From Stieleria neptunia (GTDB lineage: Bacteria > Planctomycetota > Planctomycetia > Pirellulales > Pirellulaceae), in assembly GCF_007754155.1 (NCBI RefSeq), contig NZ_CP037423.1, forward strand, positions 1,798,001 to 1,862,000: a DNA stretch of 64,000 bases. The letters run 5' to 3'. Below are positions 43,776 to 51,423 of the stretch, in pieces. The first letter of the stretch is position 1; the number at the start of each line of letters is the position of its first letter. The position numbers were made by a program, and so were the translations under genes. Below the pieces are notes generated by a model, which was not told where the DNA came from, did not search any database, and was given only the letters and a program-made list of their open reading frames with translations.

Positions 43776-43950
43776 CGGTGGCGTGAGCCCAATGCCATCT
43801 ACTTTGACGCCAAGCGGGGTGATTTTTGTTAGCGGTAGGGGCGAGCCCTCCGGTCTTTCACGGTGTTTTTGAAGCGCGACCGGACGGCTCGCGCCGTTCC
43901 GCTAACACCTTTAGTGCCAAAGTAGATGGCATTGAACGTGAGCCACCGGG
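43776..43950. repeat. large imperfect palindrome with family A outer arms
   Basis: Outer arms CCGGTGGC and AATGCCATCTACTTTG (43791-43806) pair with CAAAGTAGATGGCATT (43918-43933) and GCCACCGG. Inside lie GTTAGCGG, GAGCCCTCCGG, a loop and CCGGACGGCTCGCGCC, CGCTAAC. The ATCTACTTTG arms are not seen in other family A copies. 5' gap of the M1 gene. Confidence 0.85.
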
Positions 43951-44005
43951 AGTGATACCTTTCCATTGAGCCAATCATAATTCGGCAGATTGCGGTCTGT
44001 CGACG

Positions 44006-44458
44006 CTACGGCTCCTGTGCGATGTCCTCCGCCCATAGGTCGGGTTTTTCGCGAATAAATCGCTCCATCAGGGCAATGCAGCCCGGATCATTGGCGATCA
44101 CGACTTCGACGCCGTGTTCGCGCAAGAAGGCTTCGTTGCCGCCGAAGTTTTGGTTTTCCCCGATCACGACACGCGGGATGCCGAATTGGACGATCGCCCC
44201 GCTACACATCATGCAGGGGCTGAGCGACGTGTAGAGCGTCGTGTCGCGGTAGGTCGATTGACGCCCGGCCTTGCGCAACGCATCCATTTCGCCGTGCGCG
44301 ATCGGATCGCCTTGTTGCACCCGTTGGTTTCGCCCACTGGCCAGAACCTCGTCCCCCCGCGCGAGCAGTGATCCGATCGGACAGCCCCCTTCGTTGAACC
44401 CGGCCACGGCTTCCTCGTAGGCTCGTCGCAGCAGATAGTGATCCGTTTGGTTCAGCAT
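44006..44458 (-). CDS. cytosine deaminase, FCY1-like (yeast type)
   Basis: 150 residues from ATG 44458. CDA-fold zinc site: HGEMDAL (His and catalytic Glu) and SPCMMCSGAIV (two Cys). The C-terminus reads NDPGCIALMERFIREKPDLW followed by AEDI, which matches the C-terminal helix typical of yeast cytosine deaminase (Cys..Met..Phe-Ile..Pro..Trp.Glu-Asp-Ile) rather than tRNA adenosine deaminase TadA. It would convert cytosine to uracil in pyrimidine salvage. Divergent from the EboE-like gene, 188 bp apart. Confidence 0.82.
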   Translation of the reverse strand: MLNQTDHYLLRRAYEEAVAGFNEGGCPIGSLLARGDEVLASGRNQRVQQGDPIAHGEMDALRKAGRQSTYRDTTLYTSLSPCMMCSGAIVQFGIPRVVIGENQNFGGNEAFLREHGVEVVIANDPGCIALMERFIREKPDLWAEDIAQEP

Positions 44459-44646
44459 AAAAAGACTCGGGGGATGGCGCCGTTCATTCCGTGGCGTGTT
44501 GCCGTTATCCTGATGACGGTCGCCCCGGATGGGCAACGCGGTGTCGCATGCTCACGGGCCTTTTTTCATCGGCCTGCGGCCGGTTTCCAAGGGCCTGTGG
44601 CCGGGAAGACACGCACGACCGTTCATTCCTCCGTCATGTTAGCACA

Positions 44647-45864
44647 TTGAACATCAACGATTCAGATCCACTCCGCCATTGCGAACGTCAGATCGGCTAT
44701 TGCACGAATGTTCATGCGGGCATCGATTTGACCTCGATCCGAGCGAATCTTCAGGAGTACGCGGTCCCGGTCCAGCAACAACTTTCCCAAACACACGGTT
44801 TGGATGCGTTGGGCGTCGGTCTGTGGATCCCCGACCAAGCTTCGCGTGAATTGGCCGCCGGTCAACTGGACGTCTTTCGTGGATTTCTCGATGCCAACCG
44901 ATTGCAGCCCTACACCATCAATGGGTTTCCGTTCGCGAATTTCCATGGTGATCACGTCAAGCAGCGCGTCTACCTGCCGACGTGGGCCGATCCAGAGCGG
45001 TTGCAGTACACGCAGCGGCTGGCCACGATCCTGTCGCGGTTGCTTCACGACGATCAACCGCTGGGATCGATCAGTACGCTGCCGATCGGCTGGCCCGACA
45101 ACCCGTTTGCAGGCGATCGCTCCGGTCACGAGGACGTGGAAATTGCCGGCGGCCAGCTGCGTGAGCTGGCGGCGTTTTTGGGGCGGCTCGAGGACCAGAC
45201 CGGGAAACGGATCGTGGTCGCGATCGAACCGGAGCCCGGCTGCGTGATCGACACGATCGGTGATCTGATCGGTTTCTTCGACGCGCATTTACCCGATCCG
45301 ATGCACCGGCGTTATCTGACGGTCTGTCACGACATCTGTCACAGCGCCGTGATGAACGAACCGCAACGTTCCGTCGTGACGGCCTATCGCGATGCCGGGA
45401 TCACCATCGGCAAGGTCCAGGTCAGCAGCGCGATCGTGGCCGACTGGGAATCGATCGCCGCCGGTGAGGTTGCGGCGACGCTGGAGCAGCTGGGCGCCTT
45501 CGCCGAAGACCGGTACTTGCATCAGACGGGCCAGGTCGGACGCGACGGCTCGTTCCAATTGGCCGATGACTTACCGGCACTGCTGCAGCAAACTCGTCCG
45601 GATGACCTGGAACAGATCCTCCGCTGGGTGATCCATTTTCACGTCCCGATTTTCTTGGAACGTTTCGGCCAATTGACCACCAGCCGCGACGCGGTGATCG
45701 AGTGTTTGACGGCACTCGATGATGAAGCGATCGACGTCGATTTCACCGGTCACCTGGAAGTCGAGACGTATGCCTGGACTGTGTTACCCGAAGCGATGCG
45801 GCGCCGCGGGCTGGCCGAAGACATCGCCGGCGAACTGCAGTGGTTGATCGACCAATTGGGGTGA
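44647..45864 (+). CDS. EboE-like TIM-barrel protein (metabolite traffic)
   Basis: About 405 residues from TTG 44647; the longer frame from 44491 starts with a Cys/Arg-rich segment unlike the family, and no Shine-Dalgarno settles it. The opening IGYCTNVHAGIDLTSIRANL is the EboE signature GYCTNVH. A TIM-barrel follows with VVAIEPEPGCVIDTIGDLIG (metal-ligand Glu) and YLTVCHDICHSAVMNEPQ, as in sugar phosphate isomerase-like enzymes. EboE belongs to the ebo cluster proposed to move or modify a metabolite across the inner membrane; no other ebo gene (A, B, C, D, F) is in view. Confidence 0.78.
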   Translation: MNINDSDPLRHCERQIGYCTNVHAGIDLTSIRANLQEYAVPVQQQLSQTHGLDALGVGLWIPDQASRELAAGQLDVFRGFLDANRLQPYTINGFPFANFHGDHVKQRVYLPTWADPERLQYTQRLATILSRLLHDDQPLGSISTLPIGWPDNPFAGDRSGHEDVEIAGGQLRELAAFLGRLEDQTGKRIVVAIEPEPGCVIDTIGDLIGFFDAHLPDPMHRRYLTVCHDICHSAVMNEPQRSVVTAYRDAGITIGKVQVSSAIVADWESIAAGEVAATLEQLGAFAEDRYLHQTGQVGRDGSFQLADDLPALLQQTRPDDLEQILRWVIHFHVPIFLERFGQLTTSRDAVIECLTALDDEAIDVDFTGHLEVETYAWTVLPEAMRRRGLAEDIAGELQWLIDQLG

Positions 45865-46065
45865 CGGCCAGTGGGACAGGCTTCCAGCCTGTCGAGCCGA
45901 CTTGTTCTCGGGCTCCGCCTGGGCTGTGCAGAATTGGTTGTTGCTGCCGGTCCGAATTTTAGACGGAAACCTTTCCGCAGCATTTGCCCAACGGGCATCC
46001 ACAACATAGCCTGGGGTCAGGGAACGAGCGCAGCGGAGTGACCGCCACCCCAGGGAAGGAGAGCT
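45865..46065. repeat. repeat cluster after the EboE-like gene
   Basis: GTGGGACAGGCTTCCAGCCT with GTC (45871-45893), TTCTCGGGCTCCGCCTGGG (45904-45922), and an inverted pair CCTGGGGTCAGGGA / CCACCCCAGG (46011-46055). Confidence 0.75.
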
Positions 46066-46077
46066 CTACCCGCGCTC

Positions 46078-46128
46078 TCCCCTTTTCGATCGGCCGGCGG
46101 CTCTGCCGCCGGCCGATCGAAAAGGGGA
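46078..46128. repeat. perfect 23-bp hairpin with 5-nt loop
   Basis: Arms 46078-46100 and 46106-46128 are exact complements: TCCCCTTTTCGATCGG plus CCGGCGG, loop CTCTG. This is the most stable isolated hairpin I noticed. There is no T-tract, so it is not a classical terminator; the nearest gene ends are EboE (45864) and phosphofructokinase (46414, convergent). Confidence 0.8.
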
Positions 46129-46262
46129 GGGTTTTCGGTGGATCGTGGACCTGGGGTTACGCCCGGATTCGCTGGGGCTCATCCGGGCTCACCCCAGGCT
46201 ATGTTGTTGATCGCCTTTGGCGAACCGAGCCGAGTGATCCTTGATCCACCACGGAACAATAA

Positions 46263-46400
46263 GTGGGATAGGCTTCCAGCCTGTCATGGCGAAAACGACA
46301 GGCTGGAAGCCTATCCCACAATCAATCCCCGCCACTTATTCTTCCGACGGTCCGAGCCACTGCACCCCTCGTTCCAAGGCGGAGCCTTGGAACGAGGGGT
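46263..46400. repeat. palindromes GTGGGATAGG... and family B
   Basis: GTGGGATAGGCTTCCAGCCT (46263-46285 with GTC) and its exact complement at 46297-46319 form a 23-bp hairpin with an 11-nt loop. Then TTCCAAGGCGGAGCCTTGGA (46372-46391) lies just outside the phosphofructokinase stop. Confidence 0.85.
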
Positions 46401-46413
46401 GTTCGAGGGGTGT

Positions 46414-47703
46414 TCAGCTGTCGGTGCAGGTTTCCAGGAACCGAGCCAGCCGGTGGAAATCGCTGCCGGGTTCGATGAAGCGGACTTTCGTGACCAGCGT
46501 TTGGGGATCGACCAGCTTGTTGAACGGCACGTAGTGCAGATCCAGCTGGCCGGAGACCGAGACCATCACGCCGTTGAGTTTCTCTTCCACGAGGGCGCGG
46601 TACGCACCGACGCCGAGTTGCGAGCCCAGCATCACATCGTAGGCGTGCGGCGGCGCGCAACGCGCTTCATAGCCGAGTTGCAGCCCGTTGACCTTGCGTG
46701 TTTTACCGGTTCGCGCCGTGTAGGCTTTGGCGAGCAGTCCGCTCAGCAATGCGCCCAGATTGATCGCGGAGATATTGATGTGGCCGTGGTCATCACGGGA
46801 AACCCCTTCCAGGTATTTCGCCGGCAGGAACTCTGCCAACCCTTCGGCGACGACGATGGTCCCGTACTCACGGCCTTCGCGCTCGCGGGCAACCATCATG
46901 TCGACCATCTTGTCGATCACCTTGTCCAGCACCATGATCTTGCGTGGCTTGCCGGTTTCCGGATCCACCTCTTCGGCCGCCAACTCGCCGGCGATGTCTT
47001 CGACGCTCATCACCAAACTGCCTTCACCGGCGATCGCGGCGCCATAGGCCAACCATCCGGCGCTGCGTCCCATCGCTTCGCACAGGAAGTACGCCTTTCC
47101 GGCCGCGGCGTCGTAATTCAAGTTGCGAATCTCTTCGGCCAGCGTTTCCACGGCGGTGAAGAACCCGAACGTGAAATCGATTCCGCTGTAGTCGTTGTCG
47201 ATCGTCTTGGGCAGGTGGATGACCGGGAAACGGCGGGCGTCCCCGGGCAGGTTGTCCTGGAACATTTTTAATTTGTTGGCCGTCTTCAGCGTGTCGTCAC
47301 CGCCGATCGAAATCAACGCGTCGATTTCGAGTGAACACAGGCCTTCGTAGACGCGTCGCAGCGGCGCGACCAGCTCGGGGTCTTTCAGGTGCTCGGGGCT
47401 GCTGACATGTTTTCCGGGGTTCGTGCGGGCGGTCCCGATCATGATGCCGCGACTGCTGCGGGCGTGGGTCAGCGATTCGTGGCTGAACCGCAAGTAGTCG
47501 ACGCCTTCTTGCAGCGGGCCCGCGGCCGTGTAGTCGGCCAGGCGGCTGTAGCCGTGCTTGATCCCGAAAACCTGCGAGCCTTCTTCCAGGAATGAAAACG
47601 CTGCCGTCGAAATCACCGCGTTGGCAGCCGGTGCGGGGCCTCCGGCAAACAGAATGGCAACGCGCTTGATATCCAGGGTGTGATGGTCTGGCATGGTGTT
47701 CAT
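46414..47703 (-). CDS. 6-phosphofructokinase, pyrophosphate-dependent type
   Basis: 429 residues. Nucleotide/PPi loop GGPAPAANAV (21-30) and the discriminating GGDDT at 134-138: ATP-dependent enzymes have GGxGS there, PPi-dependent ones GGDDS/T. Catalytic PKTIDNDY (164 onward) and the substrate motif GRSAGWLAYG are present. It phosphorylates fructose-6-phosphate in glycolysis, reversibly if PPi-linked. Length suits the long PPi-PFK clade. Start could be M4. Monocistronic, convergent with the EboE-like gene. Confidence 0.9.
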   Translation of the reverse strand: MNTMPDHHTLDIKRVAILFAGGPAPAANAVISTAAFSFLEEGSQVFGIKHGYSRLADYTAAGPLQEGVDYLRFSHESLTHARSSRGIMIGTARTNPGKHVSSPEHLKDPELVAPLRRVYEGLCSLEIDALISIGGDDTLKTANKLKMFQDNLPGDARRFPVIHLPKTIDNDYSGIDFTFGFFTAVETLAEEIRNLNYDAAAGKAYFLCEAMGRSAGWLAYGAAIAGEGSLVMSVEDIAGELAAEEVDPETGKPRKIMVLDKVIDKMVDMMVAREREGREYGTIVVAEGLAEFLPAKYLEGVSRDDHGHINISAINLGALLSGLLAKAYTARTGKTRKVNGLQLGYEARCAPPHAYDVMLGSQLGVGAYRALVEEKLNGVMVSVSGQLDLHYVPFNKLVDPQTLVTKVRFIEPGSDFHRLARFLETCTDS

Positions 47704-48194
47704 TACTCGACAGGGAATGGAGGGTTGTTGCTATACAAAAGAGGCCGACGCAGATTCCATGGATGGGGCGGTTCGGACCGTCGAAGCGGGATTGCAGCGG
47801 GAAGTCGTCGGGTAGATTTTAGAGATGCCGCGATCAACGCCAAGGTGTTGTGGCGATTCGGTGGTTTTCGGCACGACAAACTCGGGGTTGAGGGACGGAA
47901 AAGTCACCCAGATTACCGCGTTTGAGCCGCCCGGTCCCTTTCCCGAGCTGGATTCTCAACGATTGGCGCGTAAAACACGAAGAATCGGCGAACAAAAAAG
48001 ATCCTGCCCAAAATACCGTGCCCCAGCCGATTCGGCTTCTTCGTTGCCGGTCCGCGCTAAAAGCTTGCAGTCCGGCGCGGGATCAATCAAGATCTCCCCT
48101 GCCTCGATCACGTCGACCTGCCGATCCGGCCGGGCCGATGGCGTGACGCGGTCTCCTTCTCTTTCGCACGGTTGGCACGATCCGGATACTCACG
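47704..48194. other. 490-bp intergenic region, no gene supported
   Basis: Divergent gap between the phosphofructokinase and the hypothetical gene. Only short, compositionally poor frames on either strand. No repeats of the families described and no RNA-like structure that I can support. Presumably promoter DNA for both genes. Confidence 0.4.
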
Positions 48195-48893
48195 ATGACT
48201 TGGCACACTCCATCTGGCGACCGGTTTCTGGTTGGTGAGGAGGCGGAGTTGGTGCGTGACTCGCTCGCAACCATGGTCCAGGAACTGGCCAGTTGTCGCG
48301 AGACCGAGGAACAGCCCTGGGAGTACGGCGTCACCTTGTTCGACGAATTGACCTGGCAACAACAACTCGCCGTGCTGGATTTATTGGCCACCAATCTGTT
48401 GCAGGAAACCGACCAGACGCTTGAATTAAGCGGCATCAACGAAGCGGCCGTCGCTGCGGTCTATCAAAATATCGTCCAGCAAATCGAACTCGAGATCGAG
48501 TTGCATCCGGTTTCGCCGGAAGCGTACCGCTGCCGCTGGCGACAAGCCGCATTGGACGCCTTTCTGGAAAACGAAGACGACGAGGTGCTGCTTCAGGAAG
48601 AGGTCTCGCAGGATGCCGACCGAGAATCGGTCTTTGACCTCGACGTGGAGTCGTTGGAGGTGGATCGTTGGAGCGGGTTGGTCGAAATGCTGGCCGATCG
48701 CGTCCTCTGGGACCGCGATTTTGAAATGGTCAATGTGATGATCGATGCGCCGCCCGAACGCGCCGCCGCGATGCGTGCCGCCCTCGGCATCCACTCCGGC
48801 TATTACACGGCCATCGCCCCCGACCCGACCGACCGTCAAGTGGACTCGCTGTTTGAGTCACTCGAACAGCTGACCCGGGCGAAGCCGAGGTAG
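48195..48893 (+). CDS. hypothetical acidic protein
   Basis: 232 residues, unrecognised. No signal peptide or membrane helix. Mostly helical and acidic: LTWQQQLAVLDLLATNLLQE, YQNIVQQIELEIEL, ENEDDEVLLQEEVSQDAD. The last third has RVLWDRDFEMVNVMIDAPPE, then ALGIHSGYYTAIAPDPTDRQ. Cytoplasmic; neighbours give no hint. Codon use is like the rest of the window. Confidence 0.7.
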   Translation: MTWHTPSGDRFLVGEEAELVRDSLATMVQELASCRETEEQPWEYGVTLFDELTWQQQLAVLDLLATNLLQETDQTLELSGINEAAVAAVYQNIVQQIELEIELHPVSPEAYRCRWRQAALDAFLENEDDEVLLQEEVSQDADRESVFDLDVESLEVDRWSGLVEMLADRVLWDRDFEMVNVMIDAPPERAAAMRAALGIHSGYYTAIAPDPTDRQVDSLFESLEQLTRAKPR

Positions 48894-48896
48894 CCG

Positions 48897-49270
48897 TGGG
48901 GGAAGCTTCCAGCTTGCCGTCCGGTGCCGCGTGAAAGACCGGAGGGCTTGCGCCCTGCCGCTAACGAACAACTGAAAGTGTTAGCGGAACGGCGCGAGCG
49001 GGCTGTCGATTGAGTCGGGATCTGCTGAGTCAATGGTGAGCCGCTGGCCGTAAGGCCTCGGGCAGCGTCGCAGTGCCCGGCCGCTTACGCGTCGCGGCTC
49101 ACAAAAACGACAGCCCGCGAGCCGTCCGGTTTCAGTGTGAAAGACCGGAGGGCTTGCGCCCTGCCGCTAACGAATACATCCCGCTTGGTGGGAGGCGGCT
49201 GCCGTCTGGCGACGGCAGGGGACGCAAGCTGGAAGCTTACGCCACTTCGCAAGCTGGAAGCTTACGCCAC
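48897..49270. repeat. family A full copy (centre orientation 2) with flanking short palindromes
   Basis: 48931-48963 has a partial CCGGAGGGCTTGCGCC arm. The full copy runs 48979-49170 with GCGGGCTGTCG (48998-49008) and CGACAGCCCGC (49108-49118) around a centre in the 37730 orientation. 49227-49271 holds two direct copies of CGCAAGCTGGAAGCTTACGC, a short palindrome that abuts the methyltransferase stop. Confidence 0.88.
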
Positions 49271-50106
49271 TATTTGATGGCGATGATGTAGCAGATCCAA
49301 CTCGGGTCGCTGTCGGCGGCCCCACAGCGATACCATCCGCCATCGAGTTCCGGGTCTTCTTCGTTCTCGCGTTCCCAATAGACGTGGCTTTCGCGGAATC
49401 CGGCTTCGGCCAGCATCTCGCGGACTTCGGGGATCGTCCAGAACCGCCAATGGTATTCAAAGGCCCGTTTCAGCTTGCTGCCGTCGGGGAACTTGAAAGA
49501 GATGGAAAAACTCGCGTCGGCGGTGATCGGGTTAAAGGATTCCTGTTTCCAGTGATAGTCGAACCCTTTCTTCCCCTTCTTGATCGTCCGCTTGTCGGTG
49601 TGGTCTTCGTTAAAGCATTCGCCGCCGCCCATCATGTCCATGACCATGATGCCCTGGTCGTTCAGATGGGAGCGAGCGATCTTGAAGTACTCGACGACTT
49701 CGGGACGGGTCTTGAAGATCCAAAACGAGAAATTTTGCGCGGCCAGCACATCGACCGGCTCGGTATTGCCGGCGCGAACGTCCTGTTCGAGCAACGTGAC
49801 GCGTTTCTGCTGAGCCGGTTTCAGTTTGGTCAGATTGTGATCGCGGCCCCACTGCAGTGTTTCGCTGCACAGGTCCACGCCGACCGCGGTGCGGCGGGGG
49901 CTCGACGCGACCCACTTGCAGCACACCGCGAAGGTGCCGCAAAAATCTTCTCGAAGCGTCAGGGGTTTGCGTTTGTAGGCCTCGCGATAGGCTTGTTCAA
50001 AGAATTCGACCTCGTGTTCGGGGGTTTGAACCGACTGTTGGTAGAGGTCGAACTTGTCCGCCGTCGCCGCCATCGTGGTCGACGACTTGGATTTCGATTT
50101 TGCCAT
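49270..50106 (-). CDS. class I SAM-dependent methyltransferase
   Basis: 278 residues. After a basic N-terminus (AKSKSKSSTTMAATADKF) come LREDFCGTFAVCCKWVA (the motif I region, atypical with DFCGTF), TAVGVDLCSETLQWGRDH (acidic residue at the end of strand 2) and AQNFSFWIFKTRPEVVEYF plus GIMVMDMMGGGEC. The late RAFEYHWRFWTIPEVREML and EAGFRESHVYWE match a methyltransferase C-terminus. Substrate unknown; the length and DFCGTF variant are shared by planctomycete homologues as I recall them. 21 bp after the HTH/sensor gene, so probably co-transcribed with it. Confidence 0.85.
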   Translation of the reverse strand: MAKSKSKSSTTMAATADKFDLYQQSVQTPEHEVEFFEQAYREAYKRKPLTLREDFCGTFAVCCKWVASSPRRTAVGVDLCSETLQWGRDHNLTKLKPAQQKRVTLLEQDVRAGNTEPVDVLAAQNFSFWIFKTRPEVVEYFKIARSHLNDQGIMVMDMMGGGECFNEDHTDKRTIKKGKKGFDYHWKQESFNPITADASFSISFKFPDGSKLKRAFEYHWRFWTIPEVREMLAEAGFRESHVYWERENEEDPELDGGWYRCGAADSDPSWICYIIAIK

Positions 50107-50127
50107 GTTGTGAATTCAATGGTGGAG

Positions 50128-51270
50128 TTATCGCCGCGCCAGTCGACGCGAGATCGCCTTGGTCGGCAGCGGCATGATCTCGGCCGGTCCGCTGGGGTTG
50201 AACAGCGCGTCGTCTCGGGTCTGTTCGTCTTCGGGTTGTTCATAGGTGACCAGGTAGGCACCGATGATGTCGCCGCCTTTCTCGTAGACCGGCGGCCAGA
50301 ACTCTTCGCCGCGAATCGCCAACGTCCTGGCCAGCAACCGCGTCGCGCGTCCGGAGAATCCGCTGAGCACCATATCGAGTCGACCGAGCGCTTCACGGTA
50401 AATGTAGAACACCATTGCGGTGTCCTTGTTCTTGCCGCCGGCAAATTCCCAGGTTCCGTCATCTTTTTCGTAGTAGAAACCCGGTTCCGGCGCGTCTTCG
50501 TTCTTGCTCAACCGCGTGCCCGCCGAAGCGCTGTCGGGTTTGGGGTCGGAATCTCGATAGCGCAGAAAGAACGGGCAGGAACGCGCCGAGACGTCATCGA
50601 CGTCGTCTTCGGTCACAAACGGCGTGCAACCGAACACGTCGGAGAACAGCAGTTCGACGACCGGGTTGCTCTTGATGCTGCCGATGCAGATCATGCCGCG
50701 ATCGCCGGTCGCATCGACAAAGCCGTCGAACACTTCGTCGGCCCGCTGCCGCACGTCGGTCGGATCGACCTGTCCCGGGCTCCAGACCAGCGTCTGCTGG
50801 AATCGATCGGGCATCGGGACCTCGCGTCCGGATCCTTCGTCGCCGTCTTGATCCTTGTGCTTGGCGACGCCGCCGAGCGTCGACACGCCGCTGAGGACTT
50901 CGCCGACCAGAACCGAATCGCTGGCGACCACCGAAGCTCCTTCGGGAGTCGCGTTGGTATCGGTCGCCCGGACCCCCACGATGATTTCAATTTCGCTGCG
51001 CCGCGCAATCAGCTCCCAAAAGTTTTCCGGATTGACCGCAAACAGCGCTCCGGGCAACTGATCCGCCGTCGCATGGCCCTGGTCGATCAAGTAGTCGCAC
51101 AGCCGCGACAGGGCATCCAGCGGAATGTACTTGGCCTCGTTCTTCAAAAGCGATGCGACTTGGTGACGGTCTAAACCCGTGTGTTCCACAATCGATTTGA
51201 TGGTCCCCGGACGTTTGCGACGATCCGGGGTGTGGCCCAACAGTTCAGCCAAGCGAAATGCGTATCTCAT
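50128..51270 (-). CDS. HTH protein with unassigned C-terminal ligand-sensor-like domain
   Basis: 380 residues from ATG 51270. Residues about 1-75 contain a helix-turn-helix (TIKSIVEHTGLDRHQVASLL, then KNEAKYIPLDALSRLCDYLI) of the XRE/Cro type. From about 90 an alpha/beta domain begins with FWELIARRSEIEIIVGVRAT. It continues MICIGSIKSNPVVELLFSDV, a strand-loop-helix with IGSxxxNP, then a variable acidic region and ends GRLDMVLSGFSGRATRLLAR and EEFWPP. The pattern of two Gly-rich loops flanking a segment that varies suggests nucleotide or sugar binding. I do not recognise the family. Upstream of the methyltransferase gene. Confidence 0.7.
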   Translation of the reverse strand: MRYAFRLAELLGHTPDRRKRPGTIKSIVEHTGLDRHQVASLLKNEAKYIPLDALSRLCDYLIDQGHATADQLPGALFAVNPENFWELIARRSEIEIIVGVRATDTNATPEGASVVASDSVLVGEVLSGVSTLGGVAKHKDQDGDEGSGREVPMPDRFQQTLVWSPGQVDPTDVRQRADEVFDGFVDATGDRGMICIGSIKSNPVVELLFSDVFGCTPFVTEDDVDDVSARSCPFFLRYRDSDPKPDSASAGTRLSKNEDAPEPGFYYEKDDGTWEFAGGKNKDTAMVFYIYREALGRLDMVLSGFSGRATRLLARTLAIRGEEFWPPVYEKGGDIIGAYLVTYEQPEDEQTRDDALFNPSGPAEIMPLPTKAISRRLARR

Positions 51271-51423
51271 AGTCGCGTCTATTTCGAGAGGTTTCAGTGA
51301 AAAGGTGGTCGGGCGAACCGCTCGACCGGTGAATTCATAGTGGGGGACATTCTCACCTCCGGTGGCCAAGCCCCCCGCCCAGCTTGACGAGACATGAGCC
51401 TCGTGCTGCTGCGAACAGGCCCG

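Noticed and set aside
47825..48238. Plus-strand frame before the hypothetical gene at 48195
   Set aside because: Ser/Arg/Pro-rich, overlaps the start of a better frame and has no motif.
49227..49271. Attachment site made of two direct GCAAGCTGGAAGCTTACGC copies
   Set aside because: No integrase or tRNA gene is near and related short palindromes are scattered through the window; reads as a repeat.
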